From positions 372,001 to 436,000 of the forward strand of contig WLWX01000001.1 in assembly GCA_012103375.1 (NCBI GenBank): 64,000 nt of DNA, in the 5' to 3' direction. Position 1 is the stretch's first letter. Every line of letters starts with the position of its first letter. A model generated the notes under the pieces. The model was not told the origin of the DNA, made no database searches, and was given only the letters and a program-made list of their open reading frames with translations. This stretch comes from Paracoccaceae bacterium. GTDB taxonomy: Bacteria; Pseudomonadota; Alphaproteobacteria; Rhodobacterales; Rhodobacteraceae. Shown one piece after another: positions 18,229 through 27,709 of the stretch. Made by a program: the position numbers and the translations under genes.

Positions 18229-19763
18229 AATTTTGTTGAAAAACTCCTGCTTGATCGAGGGCTATGGCGCTGATTCAATCCTCTCAACAAGCGGGAGGAT
18301 CAGCCATGATGGGACCGAGGCAGGAAGCACAGGCGGCGCTGTTCTATGAGTTCTCGCTGGAAGACCATGTCCCGCAAGATCACCTGCTGCGATCGATTGA
18401 TCGTTTCGTCGATCTGAGCAGCATCCGCGCCCATCTTGCCGATTTCTACAGCCACACCGGTCGTCCTTCGATCGATCCTGAACTGCTGATCCGGATGCTG
18501 ATCGTCGGTTACTGCTTCGGCATCCGGTCCGAGCGGCGGCTCTGTGAAGAGGTACACTTGAACCTCGCGTACAGGTGGTTTTGTCGGCTCGACCTGGCCG
18601 ATCGGGTGCCGGATCACTCGACCTTTTCAAAGAACCGGCATGGTCGGTTCCGCGAGAGTGAGCTGCTGCGCCATCTCTTCGAGACCACGGTCGCGCGATG
18701 CATCGCCGAAGGTCTCGTCAGCGGTCAGCGCCTGGCCGTCGATGCCAGCTTGATCGAGGCGGATGCCAACAAGCAGTACTCTGCGCCAAAGGAAGAATGG
18801 GACATTGCGCGGATCGATGCAGACGCTGCACCCCGCGCGGTCCGCGAGTATCTCGACACTCTGGATGAGGCCGCATTCGGAGCAGCGACACCGGTCGAGC
18901 CAAAGTTCACGTCCTATTCCGACCCAGCCAGCCAGTGGACGGCGGCGCGTAAGGGTCCCGCATTTTTTGCCTACTCCGACAACTATCTCATCGATACCGA
19001 TCATGGTGTCATCGTCGACGTGGAAGCGACACGGTCGATCCGTCAAGCCGAGGTGGGGTCAACCAAGACGATGCTGAAGCGGGCCAAAGAGCGCTTCGAT
19101 CTTCATCCCGAACGGCTGATCGCCGACACCGCCTACGGATCGGGACCCATGCTCGGATGGCTGGTGGGTGAAAAGATCGCACCGCACATCCCGGTCTTCG
19201 ACAAAGCCGGGCGCACCGATGGCACCTGGTCCCGAGCTGACTTCGAATGGGATGCCGAGAACAATCAATACATCTGCCCGGAAGGCGAGGCTCTGAAGCA
19301 GTTCCGCCGAAACTACTCCGACCCCAATCGCGGCCCAACCGGCAAGGGCGTGGCCAAGTACCAAGCGCTGAAGCACACCTGCCAATCCTGTCCTTCCAAG
19401 CCGAAGTGCTGCCCGAATGCCGACGCCCGTAAGATCACCCGTGAGGAACATGAGGACGCTCGCGACATCGCCCGCGCAATCGCCAAAACGCCGCAATACA
19501 AGATCTCGGTGAAGCTCCGGAAGAAGGTCGAAATGCTCTTTGCCCACCTCAAGCGCATTCTCGGCCTGGGACGGCTCCGATTACGTGGACCATGCGGCGC
19601 AAATGACGAATTCCTGCTCGCCGCCACTGCCCAAAACCTTCGCAAACTGGCAAAGATCTTTCCTGCACCGCAGCAAACGCGCAAAGCCTGATCAGAAAGG
19701 CGCTCGCGCTATGTTCAAATCGCTACTTTCTGCGCCCGCAACACGTTGTTTTTCCACAGAATC
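18229..19763 (+). mobile_element. IS1182-type insertion sequence, copy B1 (1535 bp)
   Basis: The left end is AATTTTGTTGAAAAACTCC and the right end (inward) is GATTCTGTGGAAAAACAAC, imperfect inverted repeats. GGCG flanks both ends (18225-18228 and 19764-19767), giving a 4-bp target duplication. A virtually identical copy B2 lies inverted at 36308-37842. The right end abuts the broken carB gene. The left flank is not carB sequence, so carB was already truncated or was rearranged before the element landed. Confidence 0.92.
18306..19691 (+). CDS. IS1182-family transposase (copy B1)
   Basis: The DDE transposase has 461 residues. ATG at 18306 ([16 protein letters not shown]) has GGGAGG 7 nt upstream, better than the in-frame ATG at 18264. 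It is homologous to but clearly different from transposase A at 3860. Shared landmarks are '[16 protein letters not shown]', '[13 protein letters not shown]' (Asp 1), '[16 protein letters not shown]' (Asp 2), the Cys-rich '[17 protein letters not shown]' and the terminal '[20 protein letters not shown]' with the Glu. It looks intact. The protein sequence is identical in copy B2. Confidence 0.92.
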   Translation: MMGPRQEAQAALFYEFSLEDHVPQDHLLRSIDRFVDLSSIRAHLADFYSHTGRPSIDPELLIRMLIVGYCFGIRSERRLCEEVHLNLAYRWFCRLDLADRVPDHSTFSKNRHGRFRESELLRHLFETTVARCIAEGLVSGQRLAVDASLIEADANKQYSAPKEEWDIARIDADAAPRAVREYLDTLDEAAFGAATPVEPKFTSYSDPASQWTAARKGPAFFAYSDNYLIDTDHGVIVDVEATRSIRQAEVGSTKTMLKRAKERFDLHPERLIADTAYGSGPMLGWLVGEKIAPHIPVFDKAGRTDGTWSRADFEWDAENNQYICPEGEALKQFRRNYSDPNRGPTGKGVAKYQALKHTCQSCPSKPKCCPNADARKITREEHEDARDIARAIAKTPQYKISVKLRKKVEMLFAHLKRILGLGRLRLRGPCGANDEFLLAATAQNLRKLAKIFPAPQQTRKA

Positions 19764-21409
19764 GGCGCTGGCCAGCATGGAAACCGGCCTGACCGGATTT
19801 GATGAGATCGAAATTGAGGGCGCGCCGGAAGACAGCGCGCTGATCGCGGCCTTGTCGCGCGAGACACCGGACCGCCTGCGTGTGATCGCGCAGGCGATGC
19901 GCCACGGGATGAGCGACGATGCGATATTCACCGCCACGGCCTTTGCCCCGTGGTTCCTGGCCCGAATACGCAAGATTATCGAGGCCGAGGAACAACTGCG
20001 CCAGAACGGCCTTCCCGCCGACGCCCAGGACCTGCGCGCGTTGAAAATGCTGGGCTTCACCGACGCGCGGCTGGCCCATCTGACCGGGCAAAGCGAAGCG
20101 GATGTGCGCCGCGCCCGGAAGGACGTTGGCGTCACCGCCGTTTTCAAACGGATCGACACCTGTGCGGCGGAATTTGAGGCGCAGACGCCTTATATGTACT
20201 CGACTTACGAATCCCCCGTGATGGTCGACGTTGAATGCGAAGCACGCCCATCGGGCGCCAAGAAGGTCGTCATCCTGGGCGGCGGGCCGAACCGGATCGG
20301 TCAGGGGATCGAGTTCGACTATTGCTGCTGCCACGCCTGCTATGCGCTGACCGAAGCGGGCTATGAAACCATCATGGTCAACTGCAATCCGGAAACGGTG
20401 AGCACCGACTATGACACCTCGGACCGTCTGTATTTTGAACCGCTGACCTTCGAACATGTGATGGAAATCCTGCGGGTTGAACAGGACAACGGCACGCTGT
20501 GCGACGGCACGGACGTGCATGTCGCCGGGATCATGCAGCATATTGAAGAAGCGGGCGTGCATTCGGGCGACTCGGCCTGTTCCCTGCCGCCCTATTCCCT
20601 GCCTGCCCCGATCATTGCCCGAGATCGAGGTGCAGACCCGCGCGCTGGCGCTGGCGCTGAACGTCGTCGGGCTGATGAACGTGCAGTTCGCGGTGAAGGA
20701 TGGTGAGGTTTTCCTGATCGAGGTGAACCCGCGTGCATCCCGCACCGTGCCCTTCGTCGCCAAGGCAGTGCGGTCCCCGATTGCGGCCATTGCGGCGCGG
20801 GTGATGGCGGGGGAAAAGCTGTCGGCGTTTGATCTGAAAGACCCGATGATCGACGGCTTCGCGGTAAAGGAAGCGGTGCTGCCCTTCGCGCGCTTTCCCG
20901 GCGTGGATACACTGTTGGCGCCGGAAATGCGCTCGACCGGGGAGGTGATGGGATATGACTCCAGCTTCCACCGGGCGTTTCTGAAGGCGCAGATGGGCGC
21001 GGGCGTTGTGTTTCCGCAGGTGGGCGTGGCCTTCCTGTCGATCAAGGAGGCGGACAAAGGCCCGCTGCTGGTGGAAACGGCCAAGGTGCTGGAAGGGCTG
21101 GGTTTTGGCCTGCTGGCGACCAGCGGAACGGCGGTCTATCTGGGCGAACACGGGATTACCGCCGAGGTGGTCAAGAAAGCCTATGAAGGCCGGCCCAGCA
21201 TCGTCGATGTGATGAAGGACGGCGGCGTGCAGATCGTGATGAACACAACCGAGGGGACGCAGGCGGTGGAAGATTCACGCTCGCTTAGGGCCGTCGCGCT
21301 GTCGGACCGGATCCCGTATTTCACCACGCTGGCCGGGGCCCATGCCGCCGCGCACGCGATGCAGGCCGAACGTGAGGGGGCGGTTGGCGTCAAGGCGCTC
21401 CAGGCCTGA
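19764..21409 (+). pseudogene. carB: carB, broken carbamoyl-phosphate synthase large subunit
   Basis: CarB normally has ~1,070 residues and makes carbamoyl phosphate for arginine and pyrimidines. Only the C-terminal part remains. It begins at '[16 protein letters not shown]' right at the IS border, continues through the oligomerisation domain and '[19 protein letters not shown]', and reaches '[13 protein letters not shown]'. There it jumps in frame to '[19 protein letters not shown]', losing ~130 residues of the second ATP-grasp domain (junction ~20495-20499). One extra C at 20618-20620 then shifts the frame before '[19 protein letters not shown]'. The remaining allosteric domain ends normally at 21409. 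Three independent lesions make it certainly non-functional. A copy elsewhere or auxotrophy is implied. Confidence 0.93.
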
Positions 21410-21477
21410 ACGTGTTGCAAGGCCAGTGGCAGTGACGCAAGCTGTGGGCGTTCATTGCCCCATTGAAAGGCCGCCCC

Positions 21478-21822
21478 ATGACCCGCCGCATCGCCTTCAC
21501 CCTGCTGAGCGCCACACTGGCCCTGCCCGCACTGGCGCAGGACAAGGTGCGCAGCCTGACAGGGAATTACATCGCCGAAGGGCGGAACCCCGATGGATCC
21601 GCCTATTCCGGGACCGTGCGGATTGAGGAGACCGACGGCGCGGTGGCATTTGCCTGGAACGTCGGCGGGCAGACCTATGCCGGGACAGGCGTGCGCGAGG
21701 GCCGGGTGGTAACGGTGGACTGGGGCGCCGAGACGCCGGTGGTCTACGTGGTGATGCCGGGCCGGGAGTTGCACGGGACCTGGGGTGGTGGAACGGCGTT
21801 GGAACGGTTGGTTAGGGAGTGA
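21478..21822 (+). CDS. Small secreted protein of unknown function
   Basis: The ATG at 21478 (MTRRIAFTLLSATLALPALAQ) gives a good Sec signal with cleavage after ALA (~residue 20), and AAAGG precedes it. The mature ~95 residues are beta-rich with Gly-rich turns: 'TGNYIAEGRNPDGSAYSGTV' and a closing 'GTWGGGTALERL'. This kind of small barrel is common in alphaproteobacterial envelope proteins. No family name can be assigned. It stands alone between the carB remnant and the low-GC module. Confidence 0.7.
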   Translation: MTRRIAFTLLSATLALPALAQDKVRSLTGNYIAEGRNPDGSAYSGTVRIEETDGAVAFAWNVGGQTYAGTGVREGRVVTVDWGAETPVVYVVMPGRELHGTWGGGTALERLVRE

Positions 21823-21864
21823 GGATACCTTGAAGTTTAACCAATCAAGTCCCACATTGCCGTG

Positions 21865-22257
21865 ATGGAAGAAGGAAAACTAGAGCGATATCGCCAACGC
21901 TATGAAACCTGGCGGCATCTAGACAAGATTCGCTATCAGATAATACAAGCGTCTATCGCATTGCTAGCCGCCGGGGCAGTTGTTATTAACTTTTCCGACA
22001 ATTCGTTACCCTTTTGGTTCTTTCTGATAGTCGGGCTGGCCGCGATGATGTTTTGGAAAGTGCTCTACAAAGTTAACGACGCCATCATCGGAAACGGACA
22101 GGCGCTTCGCGATTACGGCGCAGCAATCGGCGACGAAGATCTTCCGGACGTTTCCGATCGAAAAGCATCAGTGTTTTACTACATCGAGGTTGGGTACCTA
22201 ATTTCCGCCGCGATCTGTTTCTTAGTTACAATATTCATATTTCTCTCTGCCCTATAG
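21865..22257 (+). CDS. Small multi-TM protein, partner of the TIR-like gene
   Basis: The 130-residue protein has an N-terminal amphipathic, charged segment (MEEGKLERYRQRYETWRH) and then three hydrophobic segments (~residues 24-44, 50-68 and ~105-128). The layout recalls the small SLATT/RipA-type membrane proteins found beside nucleotide- or NAD-linked immune effectors, but I cannot assign a family from sequence alone. Base composition is visibly lower in GC than the surroundings, suggesting horizontal transfer. Its TAG stop is 7 nt before the ATG of the TIR-like gene and contributes to that gene's AGGA ribosome site, so the two form an operon. Confidence 0.6.
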   Translation: MEEGKLERYRQRYETWRHLDKIRYQIIQASIALLAAGAVVINFSDNSLPFWFFLIVGLAAMMFWKVLYKVNDAIIGNGQALRDYGAAIGDEDLPDVSDRKASVFYYIEVGYLISAAICFLVTIFIFLSAL

Positions 22258-22364
22258 GAAAAAAATGATTAAAACATTTACCTGTTATCATCATCGCCTC
22301 GATCAGGAACACAAAGAATTATTCGTCAATTGGGCAACCGCGAGCGGACTAGAGCATGGTCCAT

Positions 22365-22904
22365 TTAATCTGCAACATATCCGGCAGCCTTGAAGAGGTT
22401 TCTGCATTCTTCTGGTGGAAAGAGGTCGCAGGTTTGTGCGACGGATTGGAACAGCGCGTCGAAGGTACGTGCTTTCAGCCGTCGCAGATGTGCTTTGAGC
22501 TTGGCGTATGCCATTTCGATAGGGTTCAGGTCGGGGCTGTAGGGCGGCAGGAGGAGGAGCCAGCTTCCCTGCGCTTTCAGGATGGCCTGTGCCTTTGCGG
22601 ATTTGTGGGACGACAGGTTGTCAGCGATCACGACGTCACCTGGCTGCAAGGTCGGAACCAATTGGGTTTCAATGTATATGTCGAAGGCGGCGCGGTTCAT
22701 GGGGCCGTCCAGAACCCAGGGTGCGCTGAGTTCATCCATCCGCAGCCCGGCGATGAAGGTTTGCGTGCGCCAGTGGCCGAAGGGCGCGTCCGCCTCAAGC
22801 CGAGTCCCCCGGAGGGATCGGCCCCGCAGGCGTGTCATCTTGGTGGTGACGGCGGTTTCGTCGATAAACACCAGCCTATGCGGCTCACGGCGCATCCTCG
22901 GCAT
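22365..22904 (-). pseudogene. IS630 transposase, catalytic DDE half
   Basis: The visible frame carries the DDE domain: 'LVFIDETAVTTKM' (Asp), 'VVIADNLSSHKS' (second Asp) and 'LPPYSPDLNPIEMAYAKLK' (Glu), ending 'LFKAAGYVAD' at the element border. The open frame extends upstream to about 22965 (LIATERLRKRVRAARYEW). It depends on the N-terminal half at 22885-23319 for DNA binding, but the junction contains an in-frame stop, so no full transposase is expected. Confidence 0.82.
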
Positions 22905-23319
22905 CCGACGCCGCCACTCGTATCGCGCGGCGCGAACCCGTTTGCGCAGCCTTTCCGTTGCGATCAGCTATTTTTTTATATGTGAACCCAAGGCGATGAA
23001 GCAAGTGACGCGAGAGCATCGCCGGTGTGGCGATTAGGTCATGCTCCTGCTTCAACGCTTCGGCCAGCTCCGGCATGGTGATGTCCGGTTCAGCTTGCAC
23101 GCGTAATTTCAACCACTCGGACGCCGCGTCCAACTTGCTGCGTCGAGGCCGTCCTTGAGGCGCAGCTTTCACGCCGCCGGTTCGCCTTTTGCGCTGCATG
23201 ATCCGCACCGCGCTCGCGACCGATATCCGCAAACGCCGGGCCGCCTCATGGCAGGAAAGTCCTTCATCTACCAGCGCGACGACGCGCTCTCGAATGTCCA
23301 AAGACAGTGATTTCCCCAT
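22885..23319 (-). CDS. IS630 transposase, N-terminal reading frame (helix-turn-helix)
   Basis: The start is MGKSLSLDIRERVVALVDEG. It is the DNA-binding half, with HTH segments 'LSCHEAARRLRISVASAVRI' and a winged region to 'LLHRLGFTYKK'. In functional relatives the ribosome shifts frame at the A-run after TYKK to enter the catalytic half. Here the run is AAAAAAA followed by TAGCTG. The catalytic frame is the +1 frame and meets TAG immediately after the run, while the -1 frame meets TGA. The two halves cannot be joined in the usual way, so this copy is probably inactive. Confidence 0.8.
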   Translation of the reverse strand: MGKSLSLDIRERVVALVDEGLSCHEAARRLRISVASAVRIMQRKRRTGGVKAAPQGRPRRSKLDAASEWLKLRVQAEPDITMPELAEALKQEHDLIATPAMLSRHLLHRLGFTYKKIADRNGKAAQTGSRRAIRVAASDAEDAP

Positions 23320-23871
23320 GATCCACCTCCACATTCGGTGAATCACAAAATCAGACCTCTGGGAATCCCATCGATTCAGATTTCAAGGACGGCGCTCTAA
23401 TATCTGACTACTCGGTCGGCGTTGGAGATATTGATGAGAACCTAGAGCCACAAGTTATTAGAAGGATTATTAGAGACACGTACCTTCGGGATTCTGAAGT
23501 TACTGTTTTGCTTAGCGGACTCGAAACCAGATATCGAAAACACGTTGATTGGGAATTGAAATCCTCAATGATTGACGGCAAAGTTAATGGAAGATCAGGG
23601 ATTGTAGTTATTGATCTTCCATCATCTGGAAGCACTAGTTGGCATGCGGCATTTCCAGATGAGAAGAAGGCAATTTATGCGGACTACGAAGGTCCGTGGA
23701 CGACAATTTCAACCAAAACTGAATACGAGAATCGATACCCGAATATGCCAGGTCGAATAATTGAGAACCTTTTGAAGGATGATGTAAAGATTCCAATCGT
23801 TCCTTGGGATCGAATCTATGGATACCCAGAAAGGCTATCCTACTTGCTTGCGCAAGCAGCAATTGTCGGCC

Positions 23872-24089
23872 GATTGTGTTGAAAAACTCCGTTTTAGGGC
23901 CTGAACGATGATTTTTCTTTCCATGCAGCCCGATCCTAAATTTTTGGCGCGGGGGTCGGCCCAAATCGCCTACATGCGCTCACGCGCAGCCATGCGCTGT
24001 CTCGTGGTCAAAGCTTTCCGACTATTTCGCTTCATAGGTTTTCGCAAGAAATCCGCGACGCTCTGATTTCGGAGTTTTTCAACACAATC
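23872..24089 (+). mobile_element. 218-bp non-autonomous element, copy 2
   Basis: Same length and orientation as copy 1, with the same 20-bp inverted repeats. It is flanked by GGCC at 23868-23871 and 24090-24093. It is inserted in the 3' part of the TIR-like gene between codons for Gly and Arg (GTC GGC C|GA AAC). Removing it with one GGCC restores the frame through NNPYDLSRKM to the TAA at 24176. Confidence 0.93.
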
Positions 24090-24183
24090 GGCCGAAACAA
24101 TCCTTACGATCTTAGTCGCAAAATGCGAATGCGTGATCATAACCCAGTAACCGAGACACTAGACATTCGGGTTTAACTCCTAC

Positions 24184-25690
24184 TCAAACTGCTGTGCTCC
24201 GCCCGCTTGTGCTGGAAACGCCGCCCCACGGCGTTTCTTTATTCGCTCCGGGGCTCCGCCCGTTGGTGGCGGACACGCCCCACTGGGGCGTTTCTATTTC
24301 GCCCCGGGGCTCCGCCCGTTCGGGCCTGAAACGCCCCACTGGGGCGTTTCCTAGACGGCCCTCACCCGCCTCATCCACAACCACCTTAACGATATCCCCC
24401 GGTGACAGCCCCTCTGCCCCCTCATCAATAAACAGGTTCCCATCAATCTCCGGCGCGTCGGCTTTTGTCCGGCAGGTGGCGACGCCGTCCTCGACCTCAT
24501 CCACGATCACCTCCAGCCGCTGGCCGACCTTCGCGGCCAGTTTCGCGGCTGAGATGTCTTGCGCTTTGGCCATGAACCGCTCCCACCTCTCCTGTTTGAC
24601 CTCCTCGGCCACATGGTCGGGCAGTGCGTTGCTCCTCGCCCCGGCGACGTCTTCGTATTTGAAGCAGCCGACGCGATCCAATTGCGCCTCTTCCAGCCAG
24701 TCGAGCAGCACTTGGAATTCGGCCTCCGTTTCTCCGGGATAGCCGACGATGAAGGTGCTGCGCAGGGCGATGTCGGGGCAGATTTGTCGCCCGGCGGCGA
24801 CCTCGTCGAGCGTTTTCGCCGCCGCCGGGCGGGCCATGCGGCGCAGGACGCCGGGGTCGGCATGCTGGAACGGGATGTCGAGGTAGGGCAGGATCAGCCC
24901 CTCTGCCATCAGCGGGATCAGATCGCGGACGTGCGGGTATGGGTAGATGTAGTGCAGGCGGACCCAGGCGCCGAGGCTGCCGAGGTCGCGCGCCAGATCG
25001 GTGATATGGGCGCGGTGGCAGCGATCTTCCGCGTGGCGGATGTCGACTCCGTAAGCTGACGTGTCCTGACTGATGACCAGCAGTTCCTTGACGCCTGCGT
25101 CGACCAGCCGTTCGGCTTCGCGGATCACGGCATGGGCCGGGCGCGACACCAGCCGCCCGCGCATGTCGGGGATGATGCAGAACTTGCACTTGTGGTTACA
25201 GCCCTCGGCGATCTTCAGATAGCTGTAGTGGCGCGGGGTCAGGCTGACGCCGCTGGCGGGCAGCAGGTCGATGAACGGGTCGGGCGCGGGCGGCGTGGAC
25301 GGCGTCCAGCACAGCCTCGTACTGATGCGGGCCAGTCACGGCGAGGATTTTCGGGTGGTGTTCGCGGATATACTCCGGCTCGGCCCCCAGGCAGCCGGTG
25401 ACGATGACGCGGCCGTTTTCGGTCAACGCCTCGCCAATCGCATCAAGGCTTTCTACCTTGGCGCTGTCCAGAAACCCGCAGGTGTTGACGATCACCGCGT
25501 CGGCCCCGGCATAGTCGGGCGACATGGCGTAGCCTTCGGCGCGCAGGCGGGTCAGGATGCGTTCACTGTCGACCAGCGCTTTGGGGCAACCAAGGCTGAC
25601 CATGCCGATGGTCGGTTGACCGGGGCGGCGGGTATCTGCAAGACGGGGTGCAGGTGCCAAATCTGGCCGTAATTCTGGCGGATTGTTCAT
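24184..25690 (-). pseudogene. rimO: Ribosomal protein S12 methylthiotransferase RimO, frameshifted
   Basis: RimO is a radical-SAM enzyme that methylthiolates Asp88 of ribosomal protein S12. The N-terminal UPF0004 domain ([20 protein letters not shown]..., with Cys in '[14 protein letters not shown]', '[11 protein letters not shown]' and 'VTGCLGAEP') runs in one frame to ~25290. It then slips: one base appears missing at about 25275-25290. The next frame reads [20 protein letters not shown] and the radical-SAM motif 'CNHKCKFC' (CxxxCxxC), then the TIM barrel and TRAM domain. The C-terminus runs unnaturally into the tandem hairpin repeats. It is either a pseudogene or a single-base sequencing error; the rest of the sequence is well conserved. 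Confidence 0.88.
24195..24350. repeat. Three tandem ~55-bp units each with a hairpin
   Basis: Each unit begins GCTCCGCCCG and ends in a palindrome of the type GAAACGCCCC-ACT-GGGGCGTTTC (perfect at 24328-24350; variants at ~24219-24241 and ~24271-24293). They lie between the end of the TIR-like gene and rimO. They can act as strong bidirectional terminators. The rimO frame reads through all three, giving a repetitive tail ([14 protein letters not shown] / [12 protein letters not shown]). Confidence 0.8.
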
Positions 25691-25755
25691 TCAGACCCTC
25701 TTTCGTCACGGCTCCGCCTATCGGAGGTTTCGAGTTATTGCAAAGTGGATCGGGC

Positions 25756-27606
25756 ATGTTTTCGGGAATTCTGCGCAAGGTGATGGGCAAGCACAGCGAT
25801 GTGGATGCGGCCATTCCCGCCGACGACAAGGCGATGCTGGAAGGCACGCTGGACGAGGTCGCCAAATCGCTGGAAGGCGCGATGGACGACCTGGACCCGG
25901 ACCAGCGCGACGCGCTGATGGCGCAATTCGAAGATGGCCTGGCCGAGACATTCGCCGAGATCGGCCCCGAGATTGCGCGCGCTAACGACGCGACGTTGGA
26001 TCAGGCCCGTGACCTGCTGGCCAAATGGCGGCGCCGGGTGGCGCTGAGCGGGCAGGACGTCCAGTTCGACATACTGAACGATTTTAGTGCTGAGCGTGCC
26101 GAGGTTGAAGCCGAAGCCAAAAGCCACAAGCAGATCGAAAAAGAGTTGAAGCGCCTGCTGAAGCAGGACGAAAAATCGCGCACGCCGCTGATCAAAGCGA
26201 TTGAGCGGGCTGACGATGATGATCTGACAGGCCAGGTTCGCGCCCTGCTGGACGGCGGTGCGGACCCGAACCAGCGGTCGTTCCTGATGGATGCGCCGCT
26301 GGCCTATGCTTATGAGCGCAGGCGGTTTGACGTGATGAACCGGCTGGTGGATGCGGGCGCTAACCCGGATGCAGTTGGCTGGGGCGCGCTGCACACCGCG
26401 ATTGCGTGGGGAACGCCGGGGGATGTGGCGGCTGCCCTGCCTTCGGATCTTCTGATGCGCCCGGATGAAGAAAAGAACACAGCCGCGGAATTGGCAGCAT
26501 TGGTTGGCGATGCCGACAAGACCAGGCTGGTGATGGCGGCACAACTGGACGCAGGCGGCACCGATGGGGTTGAGGCGGGTGAGGCGTTGCACACCGCAGT
26601 CGAATCCGGCGACGCCGTGGTTGTTGCCTCGCTGCTGGAGGCCGGGGTTTCGGCGGATGCCGAGAATGCCTGGGGCCAAAGCCCTGTCTGGACCGCCGCC
26701 AACATGCATCATGTCGATGTGCTGCGCCTGTTGTTGTCGCATGACCCGGATATGTCGGACATTGACGACATCGCCGCCTATCAGGAGGATCCGGCCGCCG
26801 AACTGACCGCCGATGGCACGCCCAAGGTCGTGGTCATCGCGCGCATGCTGGTCGCGGCGGGCTGGGATCCGGCGCAACTGGACAGTTTGAATGCGGACCA
26901 GATGCGCTTTGTCACCGGGGCTTGTCTGATCCCGGAACAGGCCGTGTCAGCAGACACATTCAACAGTCAGTCTGTTCCACGACCCGGCCTGCACAACCCT
27001 GAAACGGTTGACGCGGCATTCCTTCGACACATGATCCGCACCGGCAAAAGCGGTTATGCCGGGTTGCAGGACTTCGCATCCGACGCGGAAAAGGCGGCGT
27101 TCCCGCGCCCCGCAACCTGGAGTTTCGATCGCTTCGGGCGCACCACAACCCGCCTGCCCGATGGTCGCTGGGTGCAGATCGCAGGCGAGCATGAGGATCA
27201 CTATGATCCCGATTTCAACATCTACAACGATGTTGTCGTGCATGACGGTGTCGGGGGCGTGCAGATATTTGCCTACCCCGCAGAGGTTTTCCCGCCGACC
27301 GATTTTCATACGGCCACGTTGCTAGAGGGGCGGATCATTCTGATTGGCAGCCTGGGCTACCAACAGAACCGGCGCGTTGGTGAAACGCAGGTGCTGCAAC
27401 TGGATTTGTCTGACTACGCGATTTCACCGGTTGCGACGTCGGGAAATCCTCCGGGGTGGATCAGTCGCCACCGCGCCAAGTTGGATGGTGACCGGATCGT
27501 CGTATCGGGCGGAAAAATACAGACGGCGCAGGGGTATGAGGATTTCGGCGGTAAATTTGCGCTGTATCTGGATGACATGCGCTGGGACGATCTTTCCGGC
27601 GCCTGA
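25756..27606 (+). CDS. Ankyrin-repeat protein
   Basis: The ATG at 25756 gives 616 residues starting MFSGILRKVMGKHSDVD; the upstream in-frame extension overlaps the rimO promoter and is unlikely. Residues ~60-150 are helical and acidic, with a charged coiled stretch 'EKELKRLLKQDEKSRTP'. Ankyrin-like repeats follow ('VRALLDGGADPNQRS', 'MNRLVDAGANPDAVGWGALHTAI', 'VASLLEAGVSADAENAWGQSPVWTAANM'). The last ~200 residues are a beta-rich domain with Trp and Gly motifs. No signal peptide is present. The role is unknown; ankyrin repeats imply protein-protein contacts. It diverges from rimO. Confidence 0.8.
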   Translation: MFSGILRKVMGKHSDVDAAIPADDKAMLEGTLDEVAKSLEGAMDDLDPDQRDALMAQFEDGLAETFAEIGPEIARANDATLDQARDLLAKWRRRVALSGQDVQFDILNDFSAERAEVEAEAKSHKQIEKELKRLLKQDEKSRTPLIKAIERADDDDLTGQVRALLDGGADPNQRSFLMDAPLAYAYERRRFDVMNRLVDAGANPDAVGWGALHTAIAWGTPGDVAAALPSDLLMRPDEEKNTAAELAALVGDADKTRLVMAAQLDAGGTDGVEAGEALHTAVESGDAVVVASLLEAGVSADAENAWGQSPVWTAANMHHVDVLRLLLSHDPDMSDIDDIAAYQEDPAAELTADGTPKVVVIARMLVAAGWDPAQLDSLNADQMRFVTGACLIPEQAVSADTFNSQSVPRPGLHNPETVDAAFLRHMIRTGKSGYAGLQDFASDAEKAAFPRPATWSFDRFGRTTTRLPDGRWVQIAGEHEDHYDPDFNIYNDVVVHDGVGGVQIFAYPAEVFPPTDFHTATLLEGRIILIGSLGYQQNRRVGETQVLQLDLSDYAISPVATSGNPPGWISRHRAKLDGDRIVVSGGKIQTAQGYEDFGGKFALYLDDMRWDDLSGA

Positions 27607-27709
27607 CGCGGCGCCTTGCGCGGGACTCTGCCACCTGCGCCGGTTGGGTCTTGCCCGGACCGCGCGGGCACGTCACATACCCGGACCGAATGATCCAAAG
27701 GTTGCCCGC

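Larger units (their letters stand above)
22352..23397 (-). mobile_element. IS630-family element, copy 1 (1046 bp)
   Basis: The ends are GAGCATGGTCCATTTAATCTG on the left and, read inward from the right, GAGCGCCGTCCTTGAAATCTG (imperfect inverted repeats). They are flanked by TA at 22350-22351 and TA at 23398-23399, the IS630/Tc1-mariner target duplication. Excision of the element plus one TA restores the TIR-like reading frame (GLISDYS), which fixes the boundaries. Confidence 0.92.
22265..24176 (+). pseudogene. ThsB/DUF1863-type TIR-like protein, split by two mobile elements
   Basis: Three exact pieces (22265-22351, 23400-23871, 24094-24176) rejoin in frame once the IS630 element (TA duplication) and the 218-bp element (GGCC duplication) are removed. 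The result is a 213-residue protein starting MIKTFTCYHH and ending TLDIRV then TAA. The middle shows the TIR-like/ThsB pattern: an initial beta strand, 'IIRDTYLRDSEVTVLLSG' and then 'RYRKHVDWELKSSM', in which the DWE/K helix follows the strand. Domains of this type sense phage and make or consume NAD-derived signals in Thoeris-like systems. GC content is low compared with neighbours. No other frameshift is present, so the inactivation is recent. Confidence 0.75.

Noticed and set aside
24195-24350. Possible CRISPR-like array
   Set aside because: Only three imperfect units with internal palindromes, no unique spacers of constant length and no cas genes.
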